A stretch of 64,000 bases of DNA from Carnegiea gigantea (taxonomy: Eukaryota > Streptophyta > Magnoliopsida > Caryophyllales > Cactaceae), in the NCBI GenBank assembly GCA_029747015.1, contig JAKOGI010001324.1, positions 7,501 through 71,500 of the forward strand. The letters run 5' to 3'. This document shows, in pieces, positions 1-13,055 of the stretch. The position numbers were made by a program, and so were the translations under genes. Position 1 is the first letter of the stretch. Each line of letters starts with the position of its first letter. The notes beneath the pieces are model-generated. The model worked only from the letters and a program-made list of their open reading frames with translations. It was not told the origin of the DNA and did no database searches.

Positions 1-1649
1 AGGACATATAGGTTGATCCAAAAAAGTAGCCCATTTTTGTCTGTTTGCAATCCTAATCATCACTTAGTGAAAATCTCAGTTACGACAGTCTTGCTAGGCT
101 TGTATTTAGGCTCCACTATCTTACCATTGAATATTTTAGCCATGTTGTTAGCCACACAGTCACATTAAAGTGCTTACGATCCTTCCTGTGCATTCATTCC
201 TAAGTTGCTTTGTCTAAACTTGCGTTCCTTCTTAAATTTATTCAAATGAACCTAATTTGAAGCTCAGGATACCTCCATAATTACATACCTATACATTAAA
301 CCCTCGCCCGCCCTATTTCTTCCTCAGGCATACATAGACACGCCCAGGACAGAGTTTGTGCTCAGCTTTGGCCACGACACATTGATTGTATCAACAAGGC
401 TCTACAGAATTAGCGTATACTATATACCCCCAGAATAGTCACATGCCCCCAACAAAACACATAAATTACACAAGCAACATCTTATTTAAACTTTAAATAT
501 AATAAATAGTAAGAAGATATACTACAAATCATATACTCAATTTTTTGAAGAATCACTTCAATGTGATGCGATTATATACTTAATGTATGTTTTAATCTCA
601 GGGCACATCTGCTATATAGATTAAGAGTCGTTAGATCTTGTTTGCACAATTGCTTGAATCCTATATATGTGCTTGCCTTCTTACAAGTAACACGCTTAAG
701 ACGATCATTGGGTAACTTGCATACTAAAGCTTCAAAGCTAGAGTTCGACTACCTTAAACTCTTGTGTCAAGGGCCTTTATTGATTATTAGAAACAAACCC
801 GTGTCAGAGTTAAAAAATGATACAATTTGAATTAAGCTTACAATGACGCAATTCCATGGTAAAGGGACATAGGATAAATTATGGTACAAAATTTGTTCAT
901 CATATGTTTGAAATTTTGCTAAGTGTTTTGTCCTTTACGAGGCTATAATTTACTACATTATGCTAAACTAGTTTAATTAAATTATTTATGATAACTAATT
1001 AGGTAATCTTGCTAATTACTAAATTGTACAATCTTGAAGAAGGGAGATTAACTTCTATGGTTTTTATGATTTTGCATCTTGTAACACTTGGGATGCTAAG
1101 AAATCAGATTCAAATTTGTCCCAAATCAGGCAAAGTCCAAAAACCCTATTCTAGAAAAAGAGAGCTGCAGCTAACCATAACAAAATTAAAAAATATTCAA
1201 ATCAAAGCTTGAAAGAGTCCTAGCCTTAGCAAATGAGAATGCAATGACCAAGACATTAAATAAAGGCTAAAGAACCTGATCTCCAAGGCCTAAGACGCTA
1301 AGAACTGACTGAGCAGATGACGAAATAGTGCACAAAGATCAAGGTTCTTGCATCAGTTGGTTGTTAGAGAGAAGAATTGAACAGAATATTTTGAAGTATC
1401 CAATTGTTACATCTTTAGCACCCTTCACTGATCTCATTCTCGGCACCTATAAATAGAGACCTTGTTGAAGATAGGCAGTACAAAACACAAAAAACAAAGA
1501 GCTTAACCCCTATTCAAAAGTGTTGTTGTACTCTTGAGTGATAATCTCAAATTATTGTAATCTTTGGACACACGTTTGAGATTTCTTGTGAGACAACTGG
1601 GTTATGAGAATCCTACTCGTAAAGAAGAGTTCAATCGGGAGTGCCATCC
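1..1649. other. Gene-free repetitive AT-rich stretch
   Basis: No convincing coding region is seen. The short open frames near 642-830 and 1009-1212 have no recognisable motif. The part from about 1230 to 1649 looks like the promoter and leader end of an LTR or viral transcript: a TATA-like box is followed by an A-rich leader. It could be a fragment of a long terminal repeat, but no partner copy was found in the window. Confidence 0.4.
1447..1456 (+). promoter_or_regulatory. TATA-like box in a possible LTR or leader fragment
   Basis: The string CTATAAATAG followed by GAGACC is a good plant TATA box on the + strand. No host gene lies downstream, so it more likely belonged to a transposable element or pararetrovirus promoter than to a gene. 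Confidence 0.3.
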
Positions 1650-2045
1650 TATCACAGCCCCAACTCATAATTGTATCAACGAAAATATACTGGTTGATTA
1701 CATAAACAATAAAAACTAAAGACTTATAAGCTGGGGATGTTACTATTGTTTCAAAAATGAAAACAAGCTTGAGGACAAGAATTCTTTTGGGATTGTAAAG
1801 TTTTTATTTATAAAACTAACATTGTCTAGAACAACACTTGTAGACAAAGTTCCCAAAACAAGAAGTGAATGCAATCATCACTTTAACATACTTTAAAAAT
1901 TTAAGACTCATCCCTTCTTGAATAATTTTGGCAAATTGTAAAGTTAATGTTTAAGACTAAAGTGATCTATCAATTATTTTCACCATAATTTACTGATTAT
2001 TGACAACAAAACAAATGAAATCTTCAGCAATAGAAAAGAACTTTC
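1650..2045 (-). repeat. Old LTR-like repeat, copy A
   Basis: This block matches 7830-8225 in the same orientation. Shared strings include CCAACTCATA at the left, AACAACACTTGTAGACA in the middle and TTTTGGCAAATTGTAAAGT towards the right, with many substitutions and small gaps between them. The two copies lie about 6.2 kb apart. I infer decayed long terminal repeats of an element transcribed on the minus strand, because a primer-binding-site-like motif lies just left of copy B. Homology fades after about 2045, so the true right edge is uncertain. Confidence 0.55.
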
Positions 2046-4095
2046 CAATTTAACAATCACAAACTACAAGATAACCTATGAGCCCTACTAGGGAAGACCA
2101 AGAGCAACAACCTCTTCAATTCAATTATGGACACCAAGTCAGTCACCAGCTGAGTTAGTAAGGCATCACCTTCTTCAGAAACTATCAATGTTTCTCCTTT
2201 AGCTTTGCTTTAAGATCAGCATAAATTCTATCTCTATATGTAAAAAATGGAAACATAGAAAATAGTGAAAAAATGAGCATTAAGCCCACTAGATTACCCC
2301 TGTTTTGTGAAAGTACTTTAAAAATTAGCAAGTGTATGCGCGGTTCTAAGTCAAGCTTTGAAATTGTCTTTTAAAGGATGTACTCAGAATTGCTCACGAA
2401 ATTATTTACCTCACGGCCAGGACATGGACTCGAACATATGAATGGTATCCATTGTGATGATGAACATATGAACCATACACTTCCCGTATAATGAACGGGG
2501 CCCAAACCAATTAATTCTGCTAGCAAAAACTTATGAACGATGATCATTGTATGTAAATTGATGAATAATAACATTGGTCCTAAAGGTTCCATCAGTCGAA
2601 TAAAACGTTTTAGTATTACCAAATGAAAATTTAAATCTCCCTGTAGGATTTGAGCAGTAACGTACCTACAAAAATTAATATTTTCTTCTATGCCTCCGAT
2701 TAGGACCTTTTTTTTTGTAAGCTTTGTATTAGGTTTTTGCACCTAAAATTTACTTCATAATTTTTCTTGTTCTAGTGGCAACATACGTTTTTAAATTATA
2801 AAGTTATTATAGTTAGTGGATTATAATTGTAAGTCTCTCATTAAGAAATTAAATATCTGAATGAACCTTTTCTCTTCCTTTTTCCTCCTTCAACTAATAC
2901 GTTGCGCTAATATTCTCTTTTGCTAATTAATTATGCTATTTGCCTCATTTTTGCTCCAAAAGTTAGTAAAGCCGCATACACTTAATAACTTAGAAAATTG
3001 GGATTCTAAGGTTGTTCTCGCTTACCTCGCTTCTCCATTGCTTACTAAGCTTTCTGTAATTAAACATAGTTAAAAATGGCTCAAAACTAAGTCCGCATTA
3101 AGGTCCGCTTTTCCTATTGACGTATATATGATCCCCTTATTTTACATGTTATTGCTCAATTTCTTCTATTGAACATAATTTAGCTCTAATACAGCTCAAA
3201 TTTTCTATAACCAATTTAATTAAGAACAATTATGGCCCTTATCTAGCTCGCTTGACCTTTGAAACTACAAATACCTATATTAGTCACTTCCCCCCCCCCC
3301 CTACTTATTCTTTTACATTACTTTTTTTCCCATTCTTAAAATTGCTTCTCGTATGTGTTTTGATCTTGACTTCCCATTTTTAAGCTCACTAAATATCAAC
3401 TCTCTGCATCAACAACCCATAGATTACTTGATATAGCCCCATGCAATTCCAGATTTTCCATGAAGCACTTTTCTTGAGTTGGAAATCACCTAACTATCCT
3501 AACTTACTTTATCAACATAAATCATCCTAAAAGTCCAATATCTCTATTTAGAATTTTAAATACTTAACTTACCGTGGTCCTTTAGAATTCAATGCATGCA
3601 ACTAGCGGCACTTCATCTAAATTTGGACATTGTCCAAATTTGACATGTTCTTGAAATTAATAAAGAACTCAAAGCTGAGTCTTTAGGTAGAATTGCTTAT
3701 TCATGAAATATGTTTATGTCCTCAAAATAATCATCGGGTTGCATGTATATGTTGAACCCTATTTTAAGACACACTTGCAAAACCTAGCTTGTTCAACAAT
3801 CATAATCACCATAATCATATATATCTCCAAGTAATTCCATCATGATCATACTCATTTACTTCAATCTATCCGATGCCTAGTTGCAAAACCTTGCTAGCAA
3901 TTTATACAAATAAACTGCTGCCCTTTACTCACTAATTTAATTGAAATACAAAATGACAACATTTAGGTTTAATTGAAAGAAGAATAGAAGGGGAATTTTT
4001 GCGTTTCGTGGAGAAAATAAGTGGAGAGAAGAGGTGACAAAGCTGAGTGACAGCTGGTGGCCGATATTAACTATGAGGTAAACCTAGAGCTACCA

Positions 4096-4300
4096 ATGTT
4101 GGAGTATGAAAGTGGGTATTGTCCCACATTAATAAAATTCAAAGAATATGATAGTGGGTGTTGTCCCACATTGATAAAATTAAAGGGTTTGAGCATGTAT
4201 ATAAACTTGTGAGTTACTTCACCCATTGCCAATTGGTTTTGGGTTGGAACCTTATTGAAGCTTGTATACATGACTCGTTTGTTAAAAGCCCAATTGATAT
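4096..4300 (+). repeat. TRIM-like LTR fragment with a 42-bp tandem duplication
   Basis: Two imperfect 42-bp units start near 4104 and 4146; each carries GTGGGTRTTGTCCCACATT. They are followed at about 4217 by CATTGCCAATTGG and TTTTGGGTTGGAACC. From memory, such short strings are typical of the terminal repeats of small non-autonomous LTR elements (TRIMs) in eudicots. No target duplication or second LTR was found, so this may be a solo or partial LTR. Confidence 0.35.
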
Positions 4301-4849
4301 TAAAAATTTAACCGCCAAAGGTGGCGGAAAACCACTAGCAATGGGAAGTAACATGTCTATGTCCTATGTTGGCAGACGAGACGAGAGAGAGATTCGAGCT
4401 ACGATGGTGGGGACAGATCATGGAGGACGAAGATGGTCCAGGATCCTAGCAACATGCTCGCAACAGCGAGGGCTCGGCAGTGGTAGTGGTCTGGCTATAG
4501 TTGAAATAGCAAATGGGAGGGGGAAGAAGATGGGATGGAAAATGGGGAAGATTAGAGGAAGTCTGCCATGTTTTAAATCCAACCCATCTCTATTTACTAT
4601 CTCGATAACGACCATGAGCCTTTCCCTTTGATGTTTTTGGGTCAAATCACCATTTTATTTCATCTTATCCCAAAGACTTTTACTATACGCTTAAATTTAG
4701 GGTCATACAAATGTTTGATTTTGCATCGCATAATTTCTCTTTTTTTCCTTAATTATTAAGTAAAAAGGTTAATTTTCGTATCAAGGCTCTGTTTTAATTC
4801 AGCTGTTGGGTGTACTTGTGTTCAAATATGTATGTATGTGCATATGCTT

Positions 4850-4881
<32 letters not shown>

Positions 4882-4942
4882 GCTTGTATATATTTGTGTG
4901 TGTCTCTGTGTGTGTCTGTGTGTCTGTGTGTCTGTGTGTGCG
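4850..4942 (+). repeat. Compound GT/TA/TGTC microsatellite
   Basis: A run of GT dinucleotides passes into TA dinucleotides and then into repeated TGTGTGTC units. The tract is imperfect and lies in non-coding DNA. Confidence 0.9.
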
Positions 4943-7812
4943 CATTTGTGCTTAGATACATTGGATAGAGTCATTATCACATAAACTATTTATTTCGAAT
5001 GTAACTTTTGCAATAACAAAACTTTCCCGTGCTCATTGATATTACTAGTTATTATAATTATACATTCAACATCAAATTTTAAAAGAATTAAGATAATTAA
5101 ACATAGAATAATTTATAAGGCGATATACGCCTCCCAAAAAGCTCTGTCGTTAAAATTATGGTGTGCAATGAGTCTATTAAATAGATTTTATACATATATT
5201 ATATGAAGGGTGACATAACAAGCATTTTGTAGTATTATGATACTATCTGAATTTTCACTCTACTGTCAAATTGCTTATTCTGCCACTAGAGAAATTCTTT
5301 GTTGAAGCTTATATATGCTGTCCCTCATATCACAAAGAGTTTCTGTTAATTTGTCATCATTTGTATAATCACTTAATATTTGCTGATGTAGGAGTATTGT
5401 CATAATGACAACTATTCCTTTTGTCATCATATTTCATTCATATATCTTTATATCAAGTCTCTTACAAGCCACTTAACTCTTCTACTAATTCCTTAGCTTT
5501 TCCATGTGATGAATGTTACATGTGTCTTAGATATAAGCATTTTATAAAACTTAACAAGGACAAAGTTTATTTGCAAGTTCTCCAGCTATAAGGGCTAACA
5601 TTTACAGCCTTTGCACTTAATCCCTTAATGTCTTTTACCATAGACTAGTGTCAAATGATTACTTCCCTTGAGATGTCATGCATGATTTTAAACAAGTAGT
5701 GACAACAATTTAGTGTATTAATTCAAATAATATCTTGCATGAATAGGAGATTCTACTATAAAAATCTATTGATGATGATATAGAATTCATATTGAGTTAA
5801 AGACTTCCAACCTAGTAGCAATCACTGGTACCTTGCTCATATGTAAGTATAATTTTGCACAGCCATGTCCAACTTACTTTATCAGAAACTAGTGTAAAGC
5901 AAAAGGGCACCCATGCATTTGTTGAGTAGTATAACACTGCCTATCTTAGACCCTTTGTAGGAACTCATCCTTTGATTCAAGCTTTGTAACGCAGAGTTCA
6001 CTCAAAATCATATAATTACTTATTTGTCTAAAACAATTTCCATGCATGTTTTTGTTCCGTTTGACCTTCTTTGTTACTGTGTTTTCCCTATCAAACTTCA
6101 ATCTTACTTTTTTGACATTTAAGTCAAAAGGTATGATTCCATCCAAACAAACTGAGGTTCATACCATTTTGAGGCATATTTTCTCAATGTTTGTAACACT
6201 TTTGCAGTCCCTTAGTGGGATAAAATCTATAAAAATAATCCTAAGATATATTGACATAGCCACAAGTTCTATTCATGAAAATCATAAAATTACATGACAC
6301 GTATTACATTAATTAGCATAACCTTTTACCCACCATCCTCATGTTCGACTTTAAAAATGTCCTCTATAGCATTCTTCGATCATTTTCAACAAGTGCTAAC
6401 CCAATTTAGGAGTTTTGATACAAAGACAAACTTTAATACTGTACGTTTAAATCTTTAATAATGGCTATCTGATACCACAAAATTTATCCTTTATGATCAT
6501 TACATAATCATAAAAGTACTAATATCTATCCCTTTTAGCAAATCTTTTTTTTTTTTTTACTCAACTTATAATCAACACATTGGTCTCATCAATAACAGTT
6601 TCTCCGTTTACACCCAACTATAAGGCAATCAACAAAGTTATTCTATGCACTGCGACAAATTTCTAAAGGAATAATAATTTTTTCCTAACGTATGTTAATA
6701 TCCATAGCATACTATTTATGTAACTCTTGATTAGGTCTTTTTCCTATACCTTCTCTCCTTTAAAGAACTCCATTTGAAAGGCCAAAGTTTATCCTATGAT
6801 TATGCTATTAGCTTGTTTGACCTTTATCAAATTGAAGTATTCTAGATGACCCATAACCTCATTCTAAAATTGCCATAAGTAAGAAAGTAAATTTACCAAT
6901 ATATCTTATGGTGGCCATCCTTCTTCCGATCCTATTTCATGTTTGTCCTTGATGAAACAAGGACATCATATAACTTAATTTTCCTAATAGTGGAACCCAA
7001 GTTATTTAAGTCTATAAGTTTATTTCAGAAATTTTCCAATTTCATAATAACGTTAGGCTAATATGAAATCACACATATCTATTCATGCAATTGTGAGTAC
7101 TTGTATAGCATTAAATATCCTTTCATCCTGCCTATTTGTAACATCTTTCTTCTAAGCATAACAGAATCCTTCTGTTCATAAAAAATCTTTTCCAGTGCAA
7201 CCAATTTCTACCTTTATGTTCCCATCTGATATCTTCTTTATAAAAAAAAAAAAAAAAAATCTCTTCAACTTTAATATTCGAAGCTTGAAGTCATAAATCT
7301 ATGTTGTAAGTTCAGCACTTCTACTATTGTATCTTATGTTTTAGGCAACAATTGGTATATGGCAACTGAATAGTTTTGCCAAGACGGGATCCCTTCATAA
7401 GTTGTTGTCAATATTTAAGCAACGACAAATTGCTCAGTAAACTATAACATCTAATATTTCATTTTTATACTTCATCAAGTTTTGCTTTGAGTCTTATAAA
7501 ACATTTAATGGATTCAATCAACACCCCCAGTTTCCTTCGTCAAATTGGTGATGCCTTGTATGACATTAGTTGTTGAATGCATAATTAGAAACTTAACCCT
7601 AACTTCATGTGATGTTGATAGGGCGTACTAAAAATTCATGCATAAAATAATCATGCATATACCTTAACCTATAAATCGTACTCCTATCCCATTAGAGTTA
7701 GTCTATCCTAGGCAATATCCAATTGCTTATGTCACAATTCAAGTACTAGACTCTAACCACTCTTAATTTTGGCCTCTCGAACTTGGTTCTTGGCTCTTCA
7801 TTCCCTAGGCAA

Positions 7813-7825
7813 ATGCTCTGATACG
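7813..7825 (-). other. Primer-binding-site-like motif (initiator Met tRNA type)
   Basis: Read on the minus strand, GTATCAGAGCATT lies just inside the LTR-like repeat that ends TTACA at 7830. Plant LTR retrotransposons commonly prime from the initiator methionine tRNA with TGGTATCAGAGC; here the first bases differ (ACGTATCAGAGC). Its position supports a minus-strand element with its 5' LTR to the right. Confidence 0.5.
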
Positions 7826-7829
7826 TTTC

Positions 7830-8225
7830 TGTAATGCCTCCAACTCATACCTATATAAGTAAACACATGTTGGTTAATTAAATAAACATCAACAACTGAA
7901 GAATTATAAGTTAGGAATATCACTTCCCTTCCCAAGATGAAAACAAGGCTTAAGGCTAAGAACTTATTTAGAGTGGCAAATTTTTACTTGTAAAACCAAA
8001 ATTGTTGAGAACAACACTTGTAGACAGAGTTATCAAAATAAGAAACGAATGCAATCAGTACTTTCATTTACATAGAAAATTTCACACTCATTCCTTCTTA
8101 AACAATTTTGGCAAATTGTAAAGTCAATATTTACGATGAAAATGATCAAACAATTATTTCCACTATGAGTTGAGTTTTAGTGGTTGATAACAAAGCAAAT
8201 GAAATATTCAACAACAAAAAATTTC
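7830..8225 (-). repeat. Old LTR-like repeat, copy B
   Basis: This is the partner of the block at 1650-2045. On the minus strand it ends in a GGCATTACA-type terminus next to the primer-binding-site-like motif, which fits the 3' edge of a 5' LTR. Divergence from copy A is high, roughly one difference in every four or five bases by eye, so the insertion is old. Confidence 0.55.
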
Positions 8226-9200
8226 CTTTTTGGTCTACTGAGATTTGGTATAATGATTTTCATGACCTACTTTTTTAGATAAATATTTTTGGAATTACAT
8301 AGGCTTTCATAATTATTCTTTGGGGTATAACTATTTGGTTTATATAACTTTTGGGAGACAAATATTTATTTTTTGACCTAAATTTTCTAAAATTACAAAT
8401 TGGCCCCAAAATGGGATACTAATTCTGATTTTGTTGTTTTCTAGGGTTTTTGAAAAATATGATTATCTTTACTATTTTTGCTTCTTATAATGACTCTACT
8501 TGGAACTAGTTATCACTATCTACTACATATATCATAAATATTATATTTGTGTGATTATGGGCCCACCATGCATAGCAAAATAATTAAAGCTTAATTAGAG
8601 ACTTTTGACCATTATCTGAACTTAGTCGGCACTGAACCTTGGCGTTCCTCTTGTTTCCAGTTTATAAATATTGCTAATCTCAACCACACCTTTCTTAGAT
8701 CAGGCACAATACAGAACCGTTTTGTTTCCTATCTCGGATTGTAATCACTAATCAAGTTTTTATATTTTTAAGGAGACCTTAGTCAAGAAATTACAATATT
8801 TAAGACATAAGGCTAAATTAAATAACATTCTCTACTAAGAAACTTCTTCTGTTGAAAGCTTAAAAGTAAAAATATTATAATAGAAAGATTCGAAAAGGGA
8901 CTTAAACTGCTAAGATAATCAGAGATGCTTGCTCATAAAGAAATAAAGATACTTGACTTCTCTTTTACTGAAGCACGCTCAAATCATAGTCCCATTTCTC
9001 TACACTCAACCTTTCCTTTTATAGAGTAGATGGACTACATAGGATGCCCTAATGGCTACAATACACACACTAATATTTTCACATGACTACAACTACTCTC
9101 ACATGACTATAATAGACTTATTTTACTGACCTGACATGTGACAAACTGACACAACAGTGGTTTAACGGATTTTCAGAGCACTTAACACTAACAAAACTAG
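8226..9200 (-). other. Non-coding stretch, probable viral intergenic region
   Basis: No open frame of note. It lies downstream, in the minus-strand sense, of the pararetrovirus reverse-transcriptase remains, where caulimovirids keep their intergenic region and promoter. A minus-strand TATA box at 9010-9024 fits this position. Confidence 0.35.
9010..9024 (-). promoter_or_regulatory. TATA box, candidate pararetrovirus promoter
   Basis: The minus strand reads CTATAAAAGGAAAGG. Caulimovirid genomes carry their pregenomic-RNA promoter in the intergenic region after the RT-RNase H end of the polyprotein, and this box lies there relative to the remains at 9.3-11.5 kb. Whether it is active is unknown. 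Confidence 0.35.
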
Positions 9201-9300
9201 TCATTCATACTGAGATTCTGCATGCCTTCACCTCCAATAATATCTTCTAGTCCATCATTATCTAGATAATCATCAAAATCTTCATCAAATTAAAGATGCT

Positions 9301-9585
9301 CTATATCCTATTTTTCAAATAATCCATGTAGATTTTTCTTTTCTTTTTCTGATAAGAATTTTCCAACTCCAACATCAAAGAGATAATCAAAGACATCTTC
9401 TGAAGTAGCCCCTTCTGCTTCTTCTTTTTGCTGAAATCAATGTGATAAACGAAAGTAATGTTGCCACAATGCATTAGTGTTTTTTCTTGTTCAATTAATG
9501 CCCACATTTGATGATAAATATTGCAAAATCCAATGGCTCTTGCTAAAGCGAGATCATTAACTACTTCTTGTCTTCTAGAAACCAT
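9301..9585 (-). pseudogene. Pararetrovirus polyprotein C-terminal fragment (tentative)
   Basis: A 94-residue open frame with FVYHIDFSKKKKQ and a very lysine-rich end. It lies on the same strand as, and about 1.3 kb downstream of, the RT fragments. I assign it to the end of the RT-RNase H polyprotein from position and composition only; no RNase H catalytic motif is visible in it. Confidence 0.35.
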
Positions 9586-10910
9586 TCTTGTCGTTGATTA
9601 TTGGGATCCTATAAATCAACTAATTGAACAAGATAATGGATTGGTTTGTCCTTTTATTTTAATACTCAATTACTGCGCAGTGTACCTCGGCATACAAGCT
9701 TCTATTGTATGGAAGTTTTGTGGGACCATCAAGAGATATGAGAATCCCATGGATCCTTTTAAACTTGCACTATTGAAACTTAGTTAGTCTTGAGAAGAAT
9801 TGGCATTTCAGGTCTGGGAGTTCTATGAGGTAAGCTACCATTCCATATTCTTAGGCTTTTATGATGAGGTCAATTGAAGAGATTGAATTTGTTGGGAATC
9901 TAACACCACCAACTCCAAATCTATCAGGAAAGAAAATCATAATACTCCATAACTCTTAATATCTTAAGAATAATTATGATACTAGTTGATGCGGGCCCCA
10001 TACCAATTGTTGAACCATTTTTCTTGAACATGAAAACTTATTCTTTCTTAAATATCATATGGACACCTTAGGTAATTTATTTGTAACTCTAAAAGGCTAA
10101 ATCTTGGCACTATTAGCTAGGAAGAAGATAGCAGACCAAAACATGATCTATTTTTGTATGAAAATCTAAAATATCCATAAGGACTCTACTAGAAGGAGGA
10201 ACCTATTCTGCAGTAATGACATTTCATTTTGGATTTTCTCCTTTTCTGAGAGAAATTCTACTCTGATGATTACCATGGATAAGCTCACAAGTTAAACTAT
10301 CTACTAGAGAATTCTTTGATTCATGTATGTGTCTAATGGAGAAAGAAAATTGGTTAAGCCATAATTGCTAACACAAGAGTCACCCTTGCGCTTGCATATT
10401 TAATAAATACTTTTTCACAAAACCAAGTGTTTCTTGGCAATTAGTTTGAACAAGAAAAGGTTTTGGGGTCAAAAAGATTAAGAACTTTTCAATTCCCCTT
10501 ATGAGTTCAAGGATTTCTTTTTCCATTGTAGGATATTGCTTTCTACTTTATTAAAACTTCCACTACAATGCTTGCAAAGTTTTTCTTCTTGATTTTGAGT
10601 ACTGCACTCCGGTTTTCATTGTTGGCATGACCCAAAGATTAAATCATCTCCTTCATTAGGAAAATTAAGAATATAAGGATTTTACACATCTTTTTGAAAT
10701 TTTAAACAATCTTTGAATCACTAGGGGCCTTTGTCCGGCTTACTTCTTTCTTGAGTTTCTGCTGCAATGGTTTTCTTGATTTAGCTACATCTTTAATAAA
10801 ATCTGAAGCATAGGTAAGACATCGAACAAACCTTTCTAATTACCTCCTATCTTCAATCTTGTAAGGAAAATTTTCTATTTTTTTAGAATATGCTCTTACA
10901 GGATGATTTC

Positions 10911-11117
10911 TCAAGCTTTTATTTCTAGACCTAAAAACTCGATGTCTTGTTCAACATGAATGCACTTCTTTTTACCAAGAATAATATCATGGTCAATGCG
11001 TCCTTGAGTGATGGCCAGAACATCGTCTTTGTGTTGTTCTATGATCTTGGAAAAGACAAGAATATGATCAATGTAAACTAGACAGCAGTGATTAAGATTT
11101 TTAAAGATATTATCCAT
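10911..11117 (-). pseudogene. Pararetrovirus reverse transcriptase, palm fragment
   Basis: The 68-residue frame contains YIDHILVFSK followed by EQHKDDV and, near its end, EFLGLEI. This is the catalytic palm of a caulimovirid or gypsy-type reverse transcriptase. The catalytic box, normally tyrosine-x-Asp-Asp, has His in place of the second Asp, so this copy is dead. It lies in a different frame from the upstream RT piece at 11236-11472. Confidence 0.7.
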
Positions 11118-11235
11118 TTTTCTTTAGAATATTTGAGGAGCATTTTTAAGACCAAATGGCATTACTTTACTGTCCATTCATATTGGCCTTGAGGGGCACT
11201 AAAAGCAGCTAAAGGAATGGTTTCTTCATCCTATT

Positions 11236-11472
11236 TTATTTGCTAGTACCCACTTTACGATTCATTTTCGAGAACCAAGAGGCTCCTTGAATTCTATTAA
11301 AAAGAACTGTTTTGTTACAAATATAATAACCATCAAAGACAATATTATCATTAAGCTTTTTGCAATTGGTTACCATTCTAACTTTTCCTCTTTTCTCTTC
11401 AGCATGATTTCTTACCATAAAAGCGGGACTAGTATAAGCACTCTTACTATTCCTAATTAACCCTTTATCCAA
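11236..11472 (-). pseudogene. Pararetrovirus reverse transcriptase, fingers fragment
   Basis: The frame contains KSAYTSPAFMVRNHAEEKRG, then KVRMVTNCKKLND and IQGASWFSKM. The pattern SPAFMVRNHAEEKRGK is characteristic of caulimovirid RT and sets it apart from Ty3/gypsy RT. The frame is interrupted before the palm motif, which lies about 120 bp further on in another frame. Confidence 0.75.
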
Positions 11473-12420
11473 AAATTTTTGTTATTTGCTTATCAAATTC
11501 TTGGATATCTTAGTCTGTATACATCATTTTTTAGACTTGGATATAGCATTGAGATTTAACAAATTGATTTTATAAATGTCTTATCTTTAACAAGTTCTTT
11601 GCATAATTGCAATTGATTTTGAGAGGATTATCAGATTATAATTCTTTGCATAACTGATCTTGTTGTTCAGAATTTTGCTCTTTAATAAATAACTCAGGTA
11701 GCGAGATTATTAGTGCTATCTCATGTTATGTAGGTATTAACTTCTAACCACGTTAGCTGTGTGCAAATTCAATCTTCTGGTGAGTGTAAGCTTTATTTAA
11801 TTTATCTATAGGAGCTGAGTGACCATTTATTGTGAATAATATTTGGTTTATGTGGAGTGTCCAATATTTGTGTAGCTGAAAATGCAAGTTTGGGCTAGTT
11901 TTTCAACTTGGATTGTACAAACTAAAGCAAAATACCTTTCTAAACTTCCTTTGCTTCATTTCTATGGAATAGGTAGTCTATGGTGTTTAAATACAGGGCC
12001 AATTAGAACTAATCTCTCTATAATTTTATAATTCAAGAGTAAAGTTCTTATACCAAACCCCCTGCACCCCGCCTGGTGGCAGGATGTTGGGGTATTGGAT
12101 TTGGATTTGGTTTATGGTTTGTGTGTATGGAGAATATAGCATCTAAAAATTATTTTCAATAGTCATATCATGAGACGATTGATTAGTTGTCCATAGAACT
12201 GACATAATACATTGGACTCCTCCTATTTCTATGGAGAACTCTTCTATGGCTTCATTGTGGCTCATTATGCTATTATTAGTTATCCTTACTTGTAAAGAAT
12301 TCTTGGCTTTTTGACATATAAATTTTGGAAATAAAGATCATTTTTCGAAAATAGACTGAACAACTACTATTGATATAGGCACACAATTCATATCGATTAT
12401 GTCCCCTAAACATACAGTTA

Positions 12421-12741
12421 TTAGGATATAAATGGTATTAGGATTTGTTTGGTGACTTCATAACATATTTCTATAGTCATATTTTTTATTAATTCATCCT
12501 CATAGATCGGCTCACTAACAGTCCGTGTTTTACATTCAATGACTTTTCTATCTAGACTCATACTTCGATCTACACTGTAAATAGTGGGTTCAAAACTCAT
12601 CCTATTCATGTCACTGATCACACTAATTTTATCATCTTCTTTAAACTCTTCCTTAACTGTTGAAGATCCTTTTCTCCATTCTAATCTTGTACTTATGCTT
12701 CTTAATAATTGAGATAATGGTAATTTTATCATTCTCATCAA
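12421..12741 (-). pseudogene. Unassigned pararetrovirus polyprotein fragment
   Basis: A 106-residue open frame between the movement-like and RT pieces, on the same strand. It is rich in charged residues (RKGSSTVKEEFKEDDK) and shows no motif I recognise. By position it should belong to the linker, coat or protease part of the polyprotein. That is inference only. Confidence 0.35.
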
Positions 12742-13055
12742 ATTTTGTTATATTTTCCTTGATGATCTTTGTAGGATTGAAAAAGCTAGATATCTAAGAC
12801 CTATTGGTTTTTATCTCATGTGGATTGGATTTTATCCTTTGAATTTTTTGCATTGGAGTAGAACTCTCAAATTTTTCTCCCTTTATCATTGTTATCTTAG
12901 TGTTTGGATCTATAAAATTATATAAATTATAGATTGTTTTCTAAAATATTATTAGTGGGTAACTTCCTCTTTTTATATCCATCATAATTGTTTTTATCTT
13001 AAGGGATGGGAAGTTTTTTCATAAATTCATCTTTTAGGCTTACCTAATATTCAGG

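Larger units (their letters stand above)
2046..7829 (-). mobile_element. Interior of a decayed LTR retrotransposon, no readable protein
   Basis: The stretch between the two LTR-like repeats is about 5.8 kb, AT-rich and full of stops in all frames. The longest open frames (2371-2742 -, 4158-4631 +, 5946-6146 -) show no gag, protease, RT or integrase motif that I can name. Calling it retrotransposon interior rests only on the flanking repeats and the primer-binding-site-like motif. It also contains later insertions, among them the TRIM-like fragment near 4.1 kb and a microsatellite at 4.85 kb. Confidence 0.35.

Noticed and set aside
4158..4645. Overlapping + and - open frames near 4.2-4.6 kb
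   Set aside because: No recognised motif. The + frame starts inside the TRIM-like repeat and composition is GA-rich.
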